Source: Sphingobium herbicidovorans
Lineage (GTDB): Bacteria; Pseudomonadota; Alphaproteobacteria; Sphingomonadales; Sphingomonadaceae
Reading direction: 5' to 3'
Assembly: GCF_002080435.1 (NCBI RefSeq)
Contig: NZ_CP020539.1
Location: 434,001 to 498,000 of the forward strand
Length of the DNA: 64,000 nt
A program made the position numbers and the translations under genes. The notes beneath the pieces were generated by a model. That model made no database searches, was not told where the DNA came from, and saw nothing but the letters and a program-made list of their open reading frames with translations. Below, in pieces: positions 8,734-18,255 of this stretch (positions are counted from its first letter, which is position 1; every line of letters starts with the position of its first letter).

Positions 8734-9641
8734 CGCGCGCCGCTCCCGGAATAGAGGGTTTCGCGCCTGTCGCCGACGACCAGCTCGATTGGCTGGCGTG
8801 CAGGTGCGGACACCCGCGCCTGCATTGGCCGTGGCGCGGCCCGCGGGGGTTCTGCCGACACGGCCGGCGCGGGATCGGGACCGCGCGAGGCGGCGGTCGC
8901 CACCGCAACCTGCACGCTGTCCACCGGGTTGCGAAGGGAAAGCGTGAGCGCGCCGGTGCTCTTGGCCAGCGACAGGATGGAAACCTGCTCTGGGCTGAGC
9001 GCCAGCGTCACCGTCCGTGCGGGCGGCGGCGGCGCGGACAACTGGCCCTGGCTGCCTGACGTCGGTTGCGTCCCCAGCACGGCGTCGCCGACGGCCAGCA
9101 CCTGCACCAGTTGCAACAATGTCTGGGCGCGGCTGCGGCCCGATCCCCGTGCCCCGCTGATTGCGTCGGCGCCGGGATAGACGACCTGCACATCGACACG
9201 GTCGCCGGGCCGGACCAGTCCGGCGACCGCGATCTCCGCCGTCGTGTCGATACTGATCGCCCGCATGCCGACAGGCACCCGGATGGCGAGCTTTTCCTCT
9301 CCGCCTACCGCCTCGCGCGGGATCAGCGCGCCGGCGGCGATCGTCCGGGTGGCCACCTTGCCGACCAGTTCGGCCGGGGTTGCGGCGGACGGATGCCGCG
9401 CGGGGTCGGCTGTGGCGTTGCGGATCATGGCGGCTGTGATCGTTTCGCCGGTCTGGATAGGGCGCGCGGCTGCGGCCAGTATCACCGCCTGCGCCTGCGG
9501 CTTCGCCGTCCCCGATGATGCGGGTGGCGCGGCGGCGGCGGACGACCGCTCCATCTCGCGCAGGCCAAGCAGCAGGAACAACAGGGCGGCCAGCGTCCCT
9601 CCCACCATCATGATCCTGGCTTTCCACCCCAATTGCATCAT
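8730..9641 (-). CDS. cpaB: CpaB/RcpC periplasmic pilus assembly protein
   Basis: The protein of about 303 residues has one N-terminal membrane helix (KARIMMVGGTLAALLFLLLG) and a SAF domain (AARPIQTGETITAAMI...LIPREAVGGEE), then an RcpC-type domain (GDRVDVQVVYPG) and a Pro/Ala-rich tail. CpaB associates with the secretin in the periplasm. I prefer the ATG pair at 9641/9638, preceded by AGGGGG, over the upstream GTG/ATG at 9677. It is the first gene of the visible pilus operon; the upstream 9642-9913 gap should hold the promoter. Confidence 0.88.
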   Translation of the reverse strand: MMQLGWKARIMMVGGTLAALLFLLLGLREMERSSAAAAPPASSGTAKPQAQAVILAAAARPIQTGETITAAMIRNATADPARHPSAATPAELVGKVATRTIAAGALIPREAVGGEEKLAIRVPVGMRAISIDTTAEIAVAGLVRPGDRVDVQVVYPGADAISGARGSGRSRAQTLLQLVQVLAVGDAVLGTQPTSGSQGQLSAPPPPARTVTLALSPEQVSILSLAKSTGALTLSLRNPVDSVQVAVATAASRGPDPAPAVSAEPPRAAPRPMQARVSAPARQPIELVVGDRRETLYSGSGAR

Positions 9642-9769
9642 TCCCCCTGGTCTTGCGTCCACGCAAAGCCGTCCCACTTCCGAGGCGGATGAGACCCGTT
9701 CGACCGAAATTCCTATATGTTCCGGGCGGATGAGGGGATCGAAGATGAAACCGAAATGACGGGATCGGC

Positions 9770-9784
9770 CGGCAAATATTGCCG
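9770..9784. promoter_or_regulatory. Operator-like palindrome upstream of the tad/cpa operon
   Basis: CGGCAAATATTGCCG is a perfect 6-3-6 palindrome about 130 bp upstream of the cpaB start, in the 272-bp gap between the usp stop and cpaB. It could be a regulator site for the pilus operon or a small hairpin in its leader. No -35/-10 pair could be assigned with confidence in this gap, and I see no gene in it. Confidence 0.4.
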
Positions 9785-9913
9785 ACCATTAACCTGTTGG
9801 CCGGGGCTTTGCGTGCAAGTCCATCCGCAACGGCTTTTTCTGCGCGTCGCCGATCAGGTTTGAATGTTCAAAATGGTGCGAAATCTTCGCGCGGGGGCTT
9901 TGAATCTGCCCAG

Positions 9914-10729
9914 TCAATGCGCCAGCAGCAACGGAATATGAACATCGCGCAGCATGGAACGGGTGACGCCGCCAAATACCAGTTCACGCAGGCGGCTGTG
10001 GCCAAAAGCGCCCATCACCATCCAATCCGGCTTTATCGCGCCTATGGCCGCCTTCAGCGTCGCTTCCACCGTGCGCCCGTCCTGCGGCCAGCTGTGAAAT
10101 TCCGTCTTGATGCCATGGCGGGCCAGATATTCCGGCGCGCCGGTCGCGGGGAAGGGGAATTTCCCGGCTTCCTCGACCGTCACCACATGCACCTCTTCCG
10201 CCTGCTTCAACAGCGGGACCGACAAGCGCAGCGCCGTCGATGCTTCCTGCGACCCGTCCCACGCGACCATCGCCCGGCCCGTAATCATCATGCCGCGCGC
10301 GTCCTGCGGGACCGCCAGTACCGGGGTGCGGCCGCCCATCGCCAGATCGGCGGCGATATGCGGCGGATCGCTCATTTCGCGGCGCGGGCCGGCGGGCAGG
10401 GTCACGACCATGAAGTCGCACAGCCCCGAAGCCGACAGCAGCCCGTTGACGAGGTCGCCGTCCACCTGCCGCCAGTCCCAACTGACGTCCTCGCGTTGCA
10501 ATCGCTGCTCCATCCGCGTGCGCATCCGCGCATCTATTTCGTGCAGTTCGGCCATCAGCGTGGGGGCCATCGACATTCCGCCATAAACCTCGCCCGTCAT
10601 CAGGTTGGGCATGGCCGTCACCTGGACGCAATGGATGTGGGCAGGCGCGGAACGGGCAATGTCGCAGGCGGCCTGCAACCGGCTTTCCATGCCGCTATCG
10701 TCGTGGATGTGGAGCAGAATGGATGTCAT
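9914..10729 (-). CDS. Universal stress protein (UspA) family, tandem-domain length
   Basis: The product has about 271 residues from the ATG at 10729 (MTSILLHIHDDSG), which has GGAG 7 nt upstream; a longer in-frame extension to 10852 has no ribosome site. The C-terminal half shows a Usp domain with the nucleotide-binding pattern GAFGHSRLRELVFGGVTRSML. The N-terminal half is a second, degenerate Usp fold. Usp proteins bind ATP or ligands during stress and act in the cytoplasm. It diverges from the prkA stress-kinase module, which fits a shared stress-related role (inference). Confidence 0.85.
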   Translation of the reverse strand: MTSILLHIHDDSGMESRLQAACDIARSAPAHIHCVQVTAMPNLMTGEVYGGMSMAPTLMAELHEIDARMRTRMEQRLQREDVSWDWRQVDGDLVNGLLSASGLCDFMVVTLPAGPRREMSDPPHIAADLAMGGRTPVLAVPQDARGMMITGRAMVAWDGSQEASTALRLSVPLLKQAEEVHVVTVEEAGKFPFPATGAPEYLARHGIKTEFHSWPQDGRTVEATLKAAIGAIKPDWMVMGAFGHSRLRELVFGGVTRSMLRDVHIPLLLAH

Positions 10730-10920
10730 CGCGCTTCTCCATGACCTGTTGCTTACCCATCCCTTATATCGCATTTCGGGTGAAGGCGGGACATGCCATT
10801 TATGTCCAAGGCAGCGGCGTCGGGACCGGGATCGGCCCAAATATCCTGCCATCGAGCGGCTTGTTGCGCGCTAATCCAAAAGTGCTGCGATAAAAATTTT
10901 GTAATTGTCCAATAAGATGG

Positions 10921-10936
10921 GCCTGTTTTTGCAGGC
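10921..10936 (+). other. Short hairpin in the prkA upstream region
   Basis: GCCTG-TTTTTG-CAGGC forms a 5-bp stem with a 6-nt loop about 50 bp before the preferred prkA GTG start, in the 254-bp divergent gap between usp and prkA. It is too weak to call a terminator. It could be an element of the prkA 5' UTR. Confidence 0.3.
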
Positions 10937-10983
10937 TCGTGCGTATTATATTCGGATCATGGCTACTGCGGCGGGAGTCGTCA

Positions 10984-12927
10984 GTGACGAAAAGCGAACT
11001 GTTTTCGAGCTTCACGCGGAATTATGACGAACGGCGACAAGCCGAGATGTCAGTCGAGGATTATTTGCTGGGATGCCGCAATGATCCCTTGATGCACGCA
11101 TCGGCGCCGGAACGCCTGCTGGCGGCAATCGGCGAACCTGAAATCATAGACACGTCCCGTGACCAGCGGCTTGGGCGGATCTTCATGAACCGCACCATTC
11201 GCCGGTACAAAAGTTTCGCCAATTTCTACGGCATGGAATCGACGATCGAACATATCGTCAGCTTCCTGCGCCACGCCAGCCAGGGGCTGGAGGAACGCAA
11301 GCAGATCCTCTACCTGCTCGGCCCGGTCGGCGGCGGCAAATCCTCGCTTGCCGAACGGCTCAAGGCGTTGATGGAAACCCATCCCATCTATGCGTTGAAG
11401 GCAGGCGATGAAATCAGCCCGATCTTCGAAAGCCCGCTCGCGCTGTTCGACGCCGAAACGCACGGGGCCATCATCGAGGACAGCTATGGCATCCCCCGCC
11501 GCCGCCTGACCGGCATGATAAGCCCATGGGCGCGCAAGCGGATGGACGAGTTTTCCGGCGACATTTCCCGGTTCAAGGTTGTTCGCCTGATGCCCTCGCG
11601 CATGCGGCAGATCGCCATCGCCAAGACCGAGCCGGGCGACGAAAACAATCAGGACATCAGTTCGCTGGTCGGCAAGGTCGATATCCGCAAGCTGGAAATG
11701 CTCTCGCAAAATGATCCCGACGCCTACAGCTATTCGGGCGGGCTGAACCGGGCGAACCAGGGCATGCTTGAGTTCGTCGAGATGTTCAAGGCGCCGATCA
11801 AGATGCTCCACCCGTTGCTGACGGCGACGCAGGAGGGCAATTATATCGGCACCGAAAATATCGGCGCGATCCCCTTCAACGGCATCATCATGGCGCATTC
11901 CAATGAATCGGAATGGTCGAATTTCAAGAACAACAAGAATAACGAAGCCTTCATCGACCGTATCTACGTGATCAAGGTGCCCTATGCCCTGCAGGCGACG
12001 GAGGAACGGCATGTCTATGAAAAGCTGCTGCGGGAATCGGACCTGAGCAAGGCGCCCTGCGCGCCCGGAACACTGGACATGCTGGCCCGCTTTTCCGTGC
12101 TGACGCGGCTGCGCGAGCATGAGAACAGCAATCTCTATTCCAAGATGCGCGTCTATGACGGCGAAATGCTGCGGGAAATCGATCCGCGCGCCAAGAGCCT
12201 TCAGGAATATCGTGATGCCGCGGGCGTGGATGAAGGCATGTCGGGCACCTCGACCCGCTTCGCCTTCAAGGCGCTGTCCGCGACCTTCAACCATGACGGC
12301 GTCGAGATCGCGGCGGACCCCGTCCACCTCATGTATGTGCTGGAAGGCATGGTGCGGCAGGAACAGTTCCCGGCCGAAACGGAAGCCAAGTATCTTGAGT
12401 TCATCAAGGGCGAACTGGCCCCCCGCTATGCCGAGTTCATCGGTAATGAAATTCAGAAGGCCTATCTGGAATCCTACCATGACTATGGCCAGAACCTGTT
12501 CGACCGTTATGTCGCCTATGCCGATGCGTGGATAGAGGATCTGGACTTCAAGGATCCCGATACCGGCCAGTTGCTGGACCGCGAAGTCATCAACCAGGAA
12601 CTGACGAAGACCGAAAAGCCCGCGGGTATCGCCAATCCCAAGGATTTCCGCAACGAAGTCGTCAAGTTCGCCCTGCGCATGCGGGCGAGCAATGATGGGC
12701 GCAACCCCAGCTGGACAAGTTACGAAAAGATCCGTGAGGTCATTGAAAAGCGGATGTTCAGCCAGGTTGAGGACTTGCTGCCGGTCATCAGCTTCGGGTC
12801 CAAGAAGGACGGCGACACCGCCAGCAAGCATGACGAATTCGTCGCGCGCATGATCGAGCGGGGTTATACCGAACGGCAGGTCAGGCGTCTGGTCGAATGG
12901 TATATCCGCGTCAAGCAGGCCGGATAA
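10984..12927 (+). CDS. prkA: PrkA family serine protein kinase (YeaG-like)
   Basis: The protein has about 647 residues, matching E. coli YeaG (644). It carries the AAA-type Walker A GPVGGGKSSLAERLK near residue 113, preceded by the family signature QGLEERKQILYLL, and a C-terminal PrkA kinase domain. PrkA kinases are AAA+-like ATPases linked to nutrient and stationary-phase stress. I prefer the GTG at 10984 (VTKSELF) because GGGAG lies 6-7 nt before it; the GTG at 10939 has no such site. It is followed 28 bp later by yeaH and then spoVR, the conserved three-gene module. Confidence 0.95.
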   Translation: MTKSELFSSFTRNYDERRQAEMSVEDYLLGCRNDPLMHASAPERLLAAIGEPEIIDTSRDQRLGRIFMNRTIRRYKSFANFYGMESTIEHIVSFLRHASQGLEERKQILYLLGPVGGGKSSLAERLKALMETHPIYALKAGDEISPIFESPLALFDAETHGAIIEDSYGIPRRRLTGMISPWARKRMDEFSGDISRFKVVRLMPSRMRQIAIAKTEPGDENNQDISSLVGKVDIRKLEMLSQNDPDAYSYSGGLNRANQGMLEFVEMFKAPIKMLHPLLTATQEGNYIGTENIGAIPFNGIIMAHSNESEWSNFKNNKNNEAFIDRIYVIKVPYALQATEERHVYEKLLRESDLSKAPCAPGTLDMLARFSVLTRLREHENSNLYSKMRVYDGEMLREIDPRAKSLQEYRDAAGVDEGMSGTSTRFAFKALSATFNHDGVEIAADPVHLMYVLEGMVRQEQFPAETEAKYLEFIKGELAPRYAEFIGNEIQKAYLESYHDYGQNLFDRYVAYADAWIEDLDFKDPDTGQLLDREVINQELTKTEKPAGIANPKDFRNEVVKFALRMRASNDGRNPSWTSYEKIREVIEKRMFSQVEDLLPVISFGSKKDGDTASKHDEFVARMIERGYTERQVRRLVEWYIRVKQAG

Positions 12928-12954
12928 GGGAGGCGCGCTCTTTTTGGAGGTGTT

Positions 12955-14274
12955 TTGGCCGCAATGCACATAGTCGACAGACGGCTGAACCCCGGTGGCA
13001 AGAGCCTGGTAAACCGGCAACGGTTCCTCAGAAGGGCGAAAGCCTATGTCAGCCAGGCGGTCCGCGACAGCCTGAAGGACCGCAGCATCAAGGATCTCGC
13101 CGGGGAAGGGGAAATCACCATCCGGCGCGACGCGATCCACGAACCGACGCTCCATCGCGCAGCCCAGGGCGGCAATCGCGAACGGGTGTTGCCGGGCAAT
13201 CGCGAATTTCTGGAAGGCGACCGGATCAAGCGCCCGGACGGCGGCTCTGGCGCCGGATCGCAGGCGGGGGAGGGCGAGGATCAGGATGATTTCCGCTTCG
13301 CGCTCAGCCGCGAGGAATTTCTGGATCTTTTCCTGGAAGATCTGGAACTGCCCGACATGGCCAAGAAGAAGCTGGTCGCGGGCAAGATCGAAGGGGTCAG
13401 GCGGGCGGGCTATTCCACCATCGGCAACCCGTCCAACCTATCCGTCCCCCGCACGATGCAAAAGGCGATGTCCCGCCGCATCGCGCTGCGCCGTCCCAGC
13501 GGCGCGGACCTTGACCGCATCGACGAAGCCATCGCCGAGATAGAGGCGCGGGCGACGCCGCTGCCCGACGATGCTGTGGCGCTGGAAAAGCTGCGGGAAG
13601 AGCGGGCGCATATCATCCGCCGCCGTAACGTCATCGCTTATATCGACCCGGTCGATCTGCGCTTTCGCCGTTTCGAACCCGTGCCACGGCCGGTGGCGCA
13701 GGCGGTGATGTTCTGCCTGATGGACGTGTCCGGTTCCATGACCGCGCATATGAAGGATCTGGCGAAACGCTTTTTCGCGCTGCTCCACCTCTTTCTGTCG
13801 CGCTGCTACGAACATGTTGATGTCGTGTTCATCCACCATACCGACCGCGCGGCAGAGGTGGATGAGGAAACCTTCTTCTACAGCACTGTGACCGGCGGCA
13901 CATTGGTATCCAGCGCGCTCGACAAGCTGCTGGAGGTGGTGAAGGATCGATACAGCCCCGCCGACTGGAATATCTATGTCGCGCAGGCGTCGGACGGCGA
14001 CACGCTGGCGTCCGACAATGCGCGCGTCGTCAGCCTGATGCAGGACCAGATCCTGCCCTTCTGCCAATATTTCGCCTATCTTGAGGTCGGGCGGGAGGAA
14101 TTCATCTCGATCGAAACGACAACCTCCGGCACGGGCCTGTGGGAAGCCTATGCGCCCGTAAGTGAAAGCCACCGCCATTTCGCCATGCGCAAGGTGTCGC
14201 ACCGCCGCGAAATCTATCCCGTCTTCCGCGAACTGTTCCAGCGGCGCGGCGTCGGCGAAAGGGCCGGCGCTTGA
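12955..14274 (+). CDS. yeaH: YeaH/UPF0229 (DUF444) protein with von Willebrand A-like domain
   Basis: The 439-residue protein aligns by eye to E. coli YeaH throughout: DRRLNPGGKSLVNRQRFLRR at the N-terminus, then AVMFCLMDVSGSM (a MIDAS-like DxSGS motif of a vWA fold) near residue 260, and DIYPVFREL-like KVSHRREIYPVFRELF at the end. The likely start is the TTG at 12955, since GGAGG lies 6 nt upstream; the next ATG at 12964 is too far from it. It is the partner of PrkA in stress physiology, with unknown biochemistry. A TTGA overlap links it to spoVR. Confidence 0.93.
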   Translation: MAAMHIVDRRLNPGGKSLVNRQRFLRRAKAYVSQAVRDSLKDRSIKDLAGEGEITIRRDAIHEPTLHRAAQGGNRERVLPGNREFLEGDRIKRPDGGSGAGSQAGEGEDQDDFRFALSREEFLDLFLEDLELPDMAKKKLVAGKIEGVRRAGYSTIGNPSNLSVPRTMQKAMSRRIALRRPSGADLDRIDEAIAEIEARATPLPDDAVALEKLREERAHIIRRRNVIAYIDPVDLRFRRFEPVPRPVAQAVMFCLMDVSGSMTAHMKDLAKRFFALLHLFLSRCYEHVDVVFIHHTDRAAEVDEETFFYSTVTGGTLVSSALDKLLEVVKDRYSPADWNIYVAQASDGDTLASDNARVVSLMQDQILPFCQYFAYLEVGREEFISIETTTSGTGLWEAYAPVSESHRHFAMRKVSHRREIYPVFRELFQRRGVGERAGA

Positions 14275-15811
14275 CCGGTGCGCTCGCCCCGGCCCCGCTG
14301 TTCACGGGCAGCGACTGGGACTTTTCCCTGATCAACCGCATCTACGAAACGGTGGAACCGATCGCGCTTCAGGAAATGAAGCTCAACATCTATCCCAACC
14401 AGATAGAGATTATCAGCGCCGAACAGATGCTGGACGCCTATTCGTCCATCGGCATGCCGCTCTTTTACAAACATTGGTCTTTCGGCAAACAGTTCGTCAC
14501 CAACGAAATGCTGTATCGCAAGGGGCTGCGCGGCCTTGCCTATGAACTGGTGATCAACAGCGATCCCTGCATCAACTATCTGATGCAGGAAAACAGCGCG
14601 ACCATGCAAACGCTGGTCATTGCCCATGCCGCCTTCGGCCATAATCACTTCTTCAAGAATAATTATGTCTTCAAGCAATGGACCGATGCCGAGGGCATTC
14701 TGGATTATCTGGAGTTTGCCAAACGCTACATCGCGCAATGCGAGGAACGTCATGGCCAGCTTGCGGTAGAGCGGGTGCTGGACGCCGCCCACGCGCTGAT
14801 GAACCAGGGGTCCATCGCTATCCCCGCGTCCGCCCCCGCGACATGAAGGAAGAGGCCGAGCGCGAGGCCGAGCGGCAGGCCTATCGCGACCGCATATATG
14901 ACGACTTGTGGCGCACCGTGCCGGTCGGGGCAAAGGCTGCGTCCGTGCCCAGCGACCAGCGCCGCGCCGCACTCGGCCTGCCCCAGGAAAACATCCTCTA
15001 TTTCCTGGAAAAGACCGGTCCACGACTGGAAAGCTGGCAGCGTGAGATATTGCGCATCGTCCGCCTGATCGCCCAATATTTCTATCCGCAGCGTCAGACA
15101 AAGGCGATGAACGAAGGCTGCGCCACCTACACCCACTACCGCATCATGACGATCCTGCATGATCGCGGCTGGCTGACCGATGGCGCGTTCATGGAATTCA
15201 TCCAGTCGCACACCAATGTCGTTTATCAGCCGACATTCGATTCCGGGCATTTTGGCGGCTTCAACCCCTATGCGCTCGGTTTCGGCATAATGTCCGACAT
15301 AGAGCGCATCTGCATGGACCCGACGGACGAGGACCGCGACTGGTTCGGCGACATTGCCGGGGCCCGCGATCCGGTCGAGGTGTTGAAGGACATCTGGGCC
15401 AATTATCGCGACGAAAGTTTCGTGTCGCAGTTCCTCAGCCCGCATCTGATCCGGCAATGGCGCCTGTTCCAGCTGCTCGACCGGGAAAGCGAGCCGGACC
15501 TGCGGGTGGAGGCGATCCATGACGAACGCGGCTACCGACGCATCCGCCGCGCGCTGGCGCGCGAACATGACATAGCGCGTCAGGAACCGGATATTCAGGT
15601 GGTCGATGTCGATCTGGCGGGCGACCGCACCTTGATGCTGGAGCATGCCGTCACCGACGGCGTGGTTCTGGACGCCTCCGATGCTGCGATGGTGTTGCAA
15701 AGTCTCGCCAACCTGTGGGGCTATGAAGTCGCGCTGAGCGAGGTGGATGTGGAAAGCCGCAAGGAGCTGAAAAACCATCGTTGCCACCCGCAACCGGAAT
15801 GGATCGGCTGA
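14271..15811 (+). CDS. spoVR: SpoVR/YcgB family protein (frameshifted at 14807-14810)
   Basis: The N-terminal part (from the TTG at 14271 to ALMNQG) and the C-terminal part (from VHRYPRVRPRDM, in the +1 frame) each match YcgB. They meet at a run of four Gs at 14807-14810; a fifth G makes one continuous ORF of about 513 residues (E. coli YcgB: 510). Recognisable segments are PLFYKHWSFGK, HAAFGHNHFFKNNY, LESWQREILRIVR and NPYALGFGIM. It is the third gene of the prkA-yeaH-spoVR module. Read literally the gene is truncated at 14846, but a sequencing error is more likely. Confidence 0.88.
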
Positions 15812-15975
15812 ACCGGTGCGCCTCGGCGGCAGACCATCGGGCGCGGTGAAGATTCCATTTCCAAAGTGGTTGTGAAAAGCGTAAATTCTGCCCGGTTTTC
15901 GTGAGCGGTTCCGTGCCTGGTCGCAGCTGATGCGCTCGGACGGGAAAGCTCGCTTGAGAGCAGGAGAGCATTTTC

Positions 15976-16182
15976 ATGACGCATGCCCTCAATGCACAGG
16001 AATGTCTGGAACGCGCGCGGATGCATGAACAGCTTGCGGCAACGACCGCCGATGCGTCGGCGCGGATGATGCACCAGGCCATGGCCGCCGAATTCCGCCG
16101 TCGCGCGGCGATGGGCGGGATGGACATGACGCGTCAGGTGGTGAACAAACCGATCATCGAACTCTGCCCGCCGGTGGCGTGA
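15976..16182 (+). CDS. Small hypothetical protein
   Basis: This 68-residue product is largely helical and Ala/Met-rich (ECLERARMHEQLAATTADASARM), with a Pro-containing C-terminus (KPIIELCPPVA). AGGAGA lies about 9 nt before the ATG. It stands alone 165 bp downstream of spoVR and is convergent with cobF, 8 bp away. I do not recognise a family. The amphipathic helix with regularly spaced Ala and Met suggests a small soluble or oligomeric protein, but no function is assigned. Confidence 0.6.
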   Translation: MTHALNAQECLERARMHEQLAATTADASARMMHQAMAAEFRRRAAMGGMDMTRQVVNKPIIELCPPVA

Positions 16183-16189
16183 CGGCGTT

Positions 16190-16951
16190 TCAGGCTGGCG
16201 GCGAAAGCGTTTCGCTCAGCCGCATCAGATAGACGTCCATGATCCACCCATGACGCTCGCGCAGCAGCGCGCGGCGCTCGATTATGTCAGGCCCCACCGT
16301 CTCCAGCGGACCGTGGGCAAGCGCCTGATGCTCCATCCCCAGATATGCGCCCCACCAGATGTCGATCCCTTCGGCAGCCAATGTCTGGAACGCGCAATGC
16401 CCGTCCAGCATAACGACAATGTCACGCACGCCCTTGGGCCAGCCCTTCTCGCGCAATTGCCTGCCCGTCGTGATCAGCACCGGGTCGGCCAGGCGGTTGA
16501 GGCAGATGCCGTGCGCGGCGGTCAGCGCCTGGATGCTCGTTATCCCCGGAACGACGCTGACCTCGACGGCAGGTCCCAGCCGCTGTGCGATCCGCAGGCT
16601 GCTGTCATAAAGCGAAGGGTCGCCCCACACGAGAAGCGCCAGCGTACCGCCATCCGGCAAATGAAGCGCGATTTGCTCCATCCAGATCGCGGCAATGGCG
16701 TCATGCCAATCGACCACTGCTTCTAGATAGGCGGGCTGATCCGCGCGCTTGGGCATGTCGAATTCAACGATGCGCGTCTCGCCCGTCAGCACATCGGCGC
16801 AGATCGTCCGGCGCAGGTCGATCAGGTCGGATTTCGCATCCCCCTTGCGCGGCAGCAGGATCAGGTCCGCCTCGTTCATCGCCCGAATGGCGGCGCGGGT
16901 CAGATGATCGGAGTTGCCCGTGCCGATGCCGATCAGCGACAGCGCGATCAT
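16190..16951 (-). CDS. cobF: CobF, precorrin-6A synthase (deacetylating)
   Basis: A 253-residue member of the tetrapyrrole (corrin/porphyrin) methylase family. It starts with LIGIGTGNSDHLTRAAIRAMNEADLIL and has the WGDPSLYDSSLRIAQRL and VSVVPGITSIQALTAAHGI motifs that bind S-adenosylmethionine and substrate. CobF methylates C-1 and removes the acetyl group of precorrin-5 in the aerobic B12 pathway, which marks the pathway as the oxygen-dependent route. It overlaps the cobB stop by 4 bp and is the last gene of the cobG-cobF block. Confidence 0.94.
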   Translation of the reverse strand: MIALSLIGIGTGNSDHLTRAAIRAMNEADLILLPRKGDAKSDLIDLRRTICADVLTGETRIVEFDMPKRADQPAYLEAVVDWHDAIAAIWMEQIALHLPDGGTLALLVWGDPSLYDSSLRIAQRLGPAVEVSVVPGITSIQALTAAHGICLNRLADPVLITTGRQLREKGWPKGVRDIVVMLDGHCAFQTLAAEGIDIWWGAYLGMEHQALAHGPLETVGPDIIERRALLRERHGWIMDVYLMRLSETLSPPA

Positions 16952-18255
16952 GCCGCACCCGCGACGAGGTGGAAGAAGCTGCCTGTCACCAGCCCCCGGC
17001 GCGATCCCGTGGAGGCGACGGCGTCTCCTGCCGCGTCCGTCACATGGGCGAGCGGCTGATCGGGCTGTTCGACCACCGTTGAATAATGAAATTCATGACC
17101 GCGCAGCTCCGCCCCTTCGTCATAGCCGCCCATCGGGGCCAGCAGCCGCGCACGGCGATAGCCCAAATGCAACCGGCGCTCGGCAAAGCTGCTGACGAGG
17201 CCCAGCAGCCCCGCCATTGCGTGCGCCTGTCCCTGCGCGTCGATGATCGCCTGCCCCAGCACCATATAGCCGCCGCACTCGCCATGAACCGGGCGATCCT
17301 GTGCGTGACGCCGCAGCCCGTCGATAAAGCGCGTCGCTTGTGCAAGGCGCGGCGCATGCAATTCGGGATAGCCGCCGGGCAGCCAGACGGCGTCCGCATG
17401 CGGATCGGGCGCTTCGTCGGCCAGCGGCGAAAAGGGCAGGATTTCCGCGCCCGCCGATCGCCAGCCCGCCAGCATGTGCGCGTAGGTGAAGGAGAAGGCG
17501 GCATCCTGCGCCAGGGCGACGCGTTGTCCCGGCGGCCGCCACCCCGTGCCAGGCGATGCAGCGCTGGGAAGGGCGCCCGCGCATGCCGGCAGCGCGGACA
17601 GGTCCACATGCGCCTCCACCACATCGGCAATGGCATCGATCATCTCGTCCGCGCGTTCCTGCTCGCCCGCCTGCACCAGACCCAGATGACGCTCCGGCAG
17701 CGCCAGCGCGGCGGAACGGGGAACCGCGCCCAGCACGGGCAGCGCTATCTGCTCCATCGCGCGGCGGATCATGGCGTCATGACGGGGACTGGCGACGCGA
17801 TTGAGGATGACGCCCGCGACGCGCAGGTCAGGCCGCATGGTGCGAAAGCCATGCGCCAGCGCCGCCGCCGACTGGCTCTGCCCCGACACGTCTATGACCA
17901 GGATGACCGGCCATCCCAGCGCGGCGGCTATATCGGCGCTGCTGCCATTGCCGCTTGCGCCCGTCGCCGCTGCGCCGTCGAACAGCCCCATCACCCCTTC
18001 GGCAAGCGCCAGATCGGCGGTCTTGGCTTGCGCGGCGAGGTTCCGGATCATCGCTTCATCCATCGCCCAGCTATCGAGGTTGAAGGCCGCCCGCCCGCTC
18101 GCCAGCCGATGATAGGCGGTGTCGATATAGTCTGGCCCACATTTATAGGGCTGCACCCGCACGCCCCGTCGCGCCAGCGCGCGCAGCAGGCCCAGTGTGA
18201 TGACCGTCTTGCCCGATCCTGACCGGGGTGCGGCGACAAGGATTCCCGGCGTCAT
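16948..18255 (-). CDS. cobB: CobB, cobyrinic acid a,c-diamide synthase
   Basis: The 435-residue protein has an N-terminal dethiobiotin-synthetase-like ATPase with P-loop [18 protein letters not shown] and [14 protein letters not shown]-terminal type 1 glutamine amidotransferase domain follows, with the nucleophile Cys in [12 protein letters not shown] and a late HEFHYS motif. It amidates the a and c side chains of hydrogenobyrinic acid using Gln and ATP. In the aerobic pathway this step precedes cobalt insertion by CobN. It is coupled by ATGA overlaps to cobM upstream and cobF downstream. Confidence 0.95.
   Translation of the reverse strand: MTPGILVAAPRSGSGKTVITLGLLRALARRGVRVQPYKCGPDYIDTAYHRLASGRAAFNLDSWAMDEAMIRNLAAQAKTADLALAEGVMGLFDGAAATGASGNGSSADIAAALGWPVILVIDVSGQSQSAAALAHGFRTMRPDLRVAGVILNRVASPRHDAMIRRAMEQIALPVLGAVPRSAALALPERHLGLVQAGEQERADEMIDAIADVVEAHVDLSALPACAGALPSAASPGTGWRPPGQRVALAQDAAFSFTYAHMLAGWRSAGAEILPFSPLADEAPDPHADAVWLPGGYPELHAPRLAQATRFIDGLRRHAQDRPVHGECGGYMVLGQAIIDAQGQAHAMAGLLGLVSSFAERRLHLGYRRARLLAPMGGYDEGAELRGHEFHYSTVVEQPDQPLAHVTDAAGDAVASTGSRRGLVTGSFFHLVAGAA

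Noticed and set aside
8578..9789. 403-codon minus-strand frame through cpaB as a separate gene
   Set aside because: Only its last ~50 codons are meaningful (the cpaC signal peptide); the rest is an out-of-frame reading of cpaB.
10921..10936. Hairpin with T5 loop as a terminator for usp or prkA
   Set aside because: The T-run is in the loop rather than after the stem, and the stem is only 5 bp.
11050..13155. 701-codon minus-strand frame opposite prkA
   Set aside because: It is the antisense shadow of prkA and yeaH, which have clear family matches; its composition (His/Asp/Gly-rich) is that of a reverse-complement frame in high-GC DNA.
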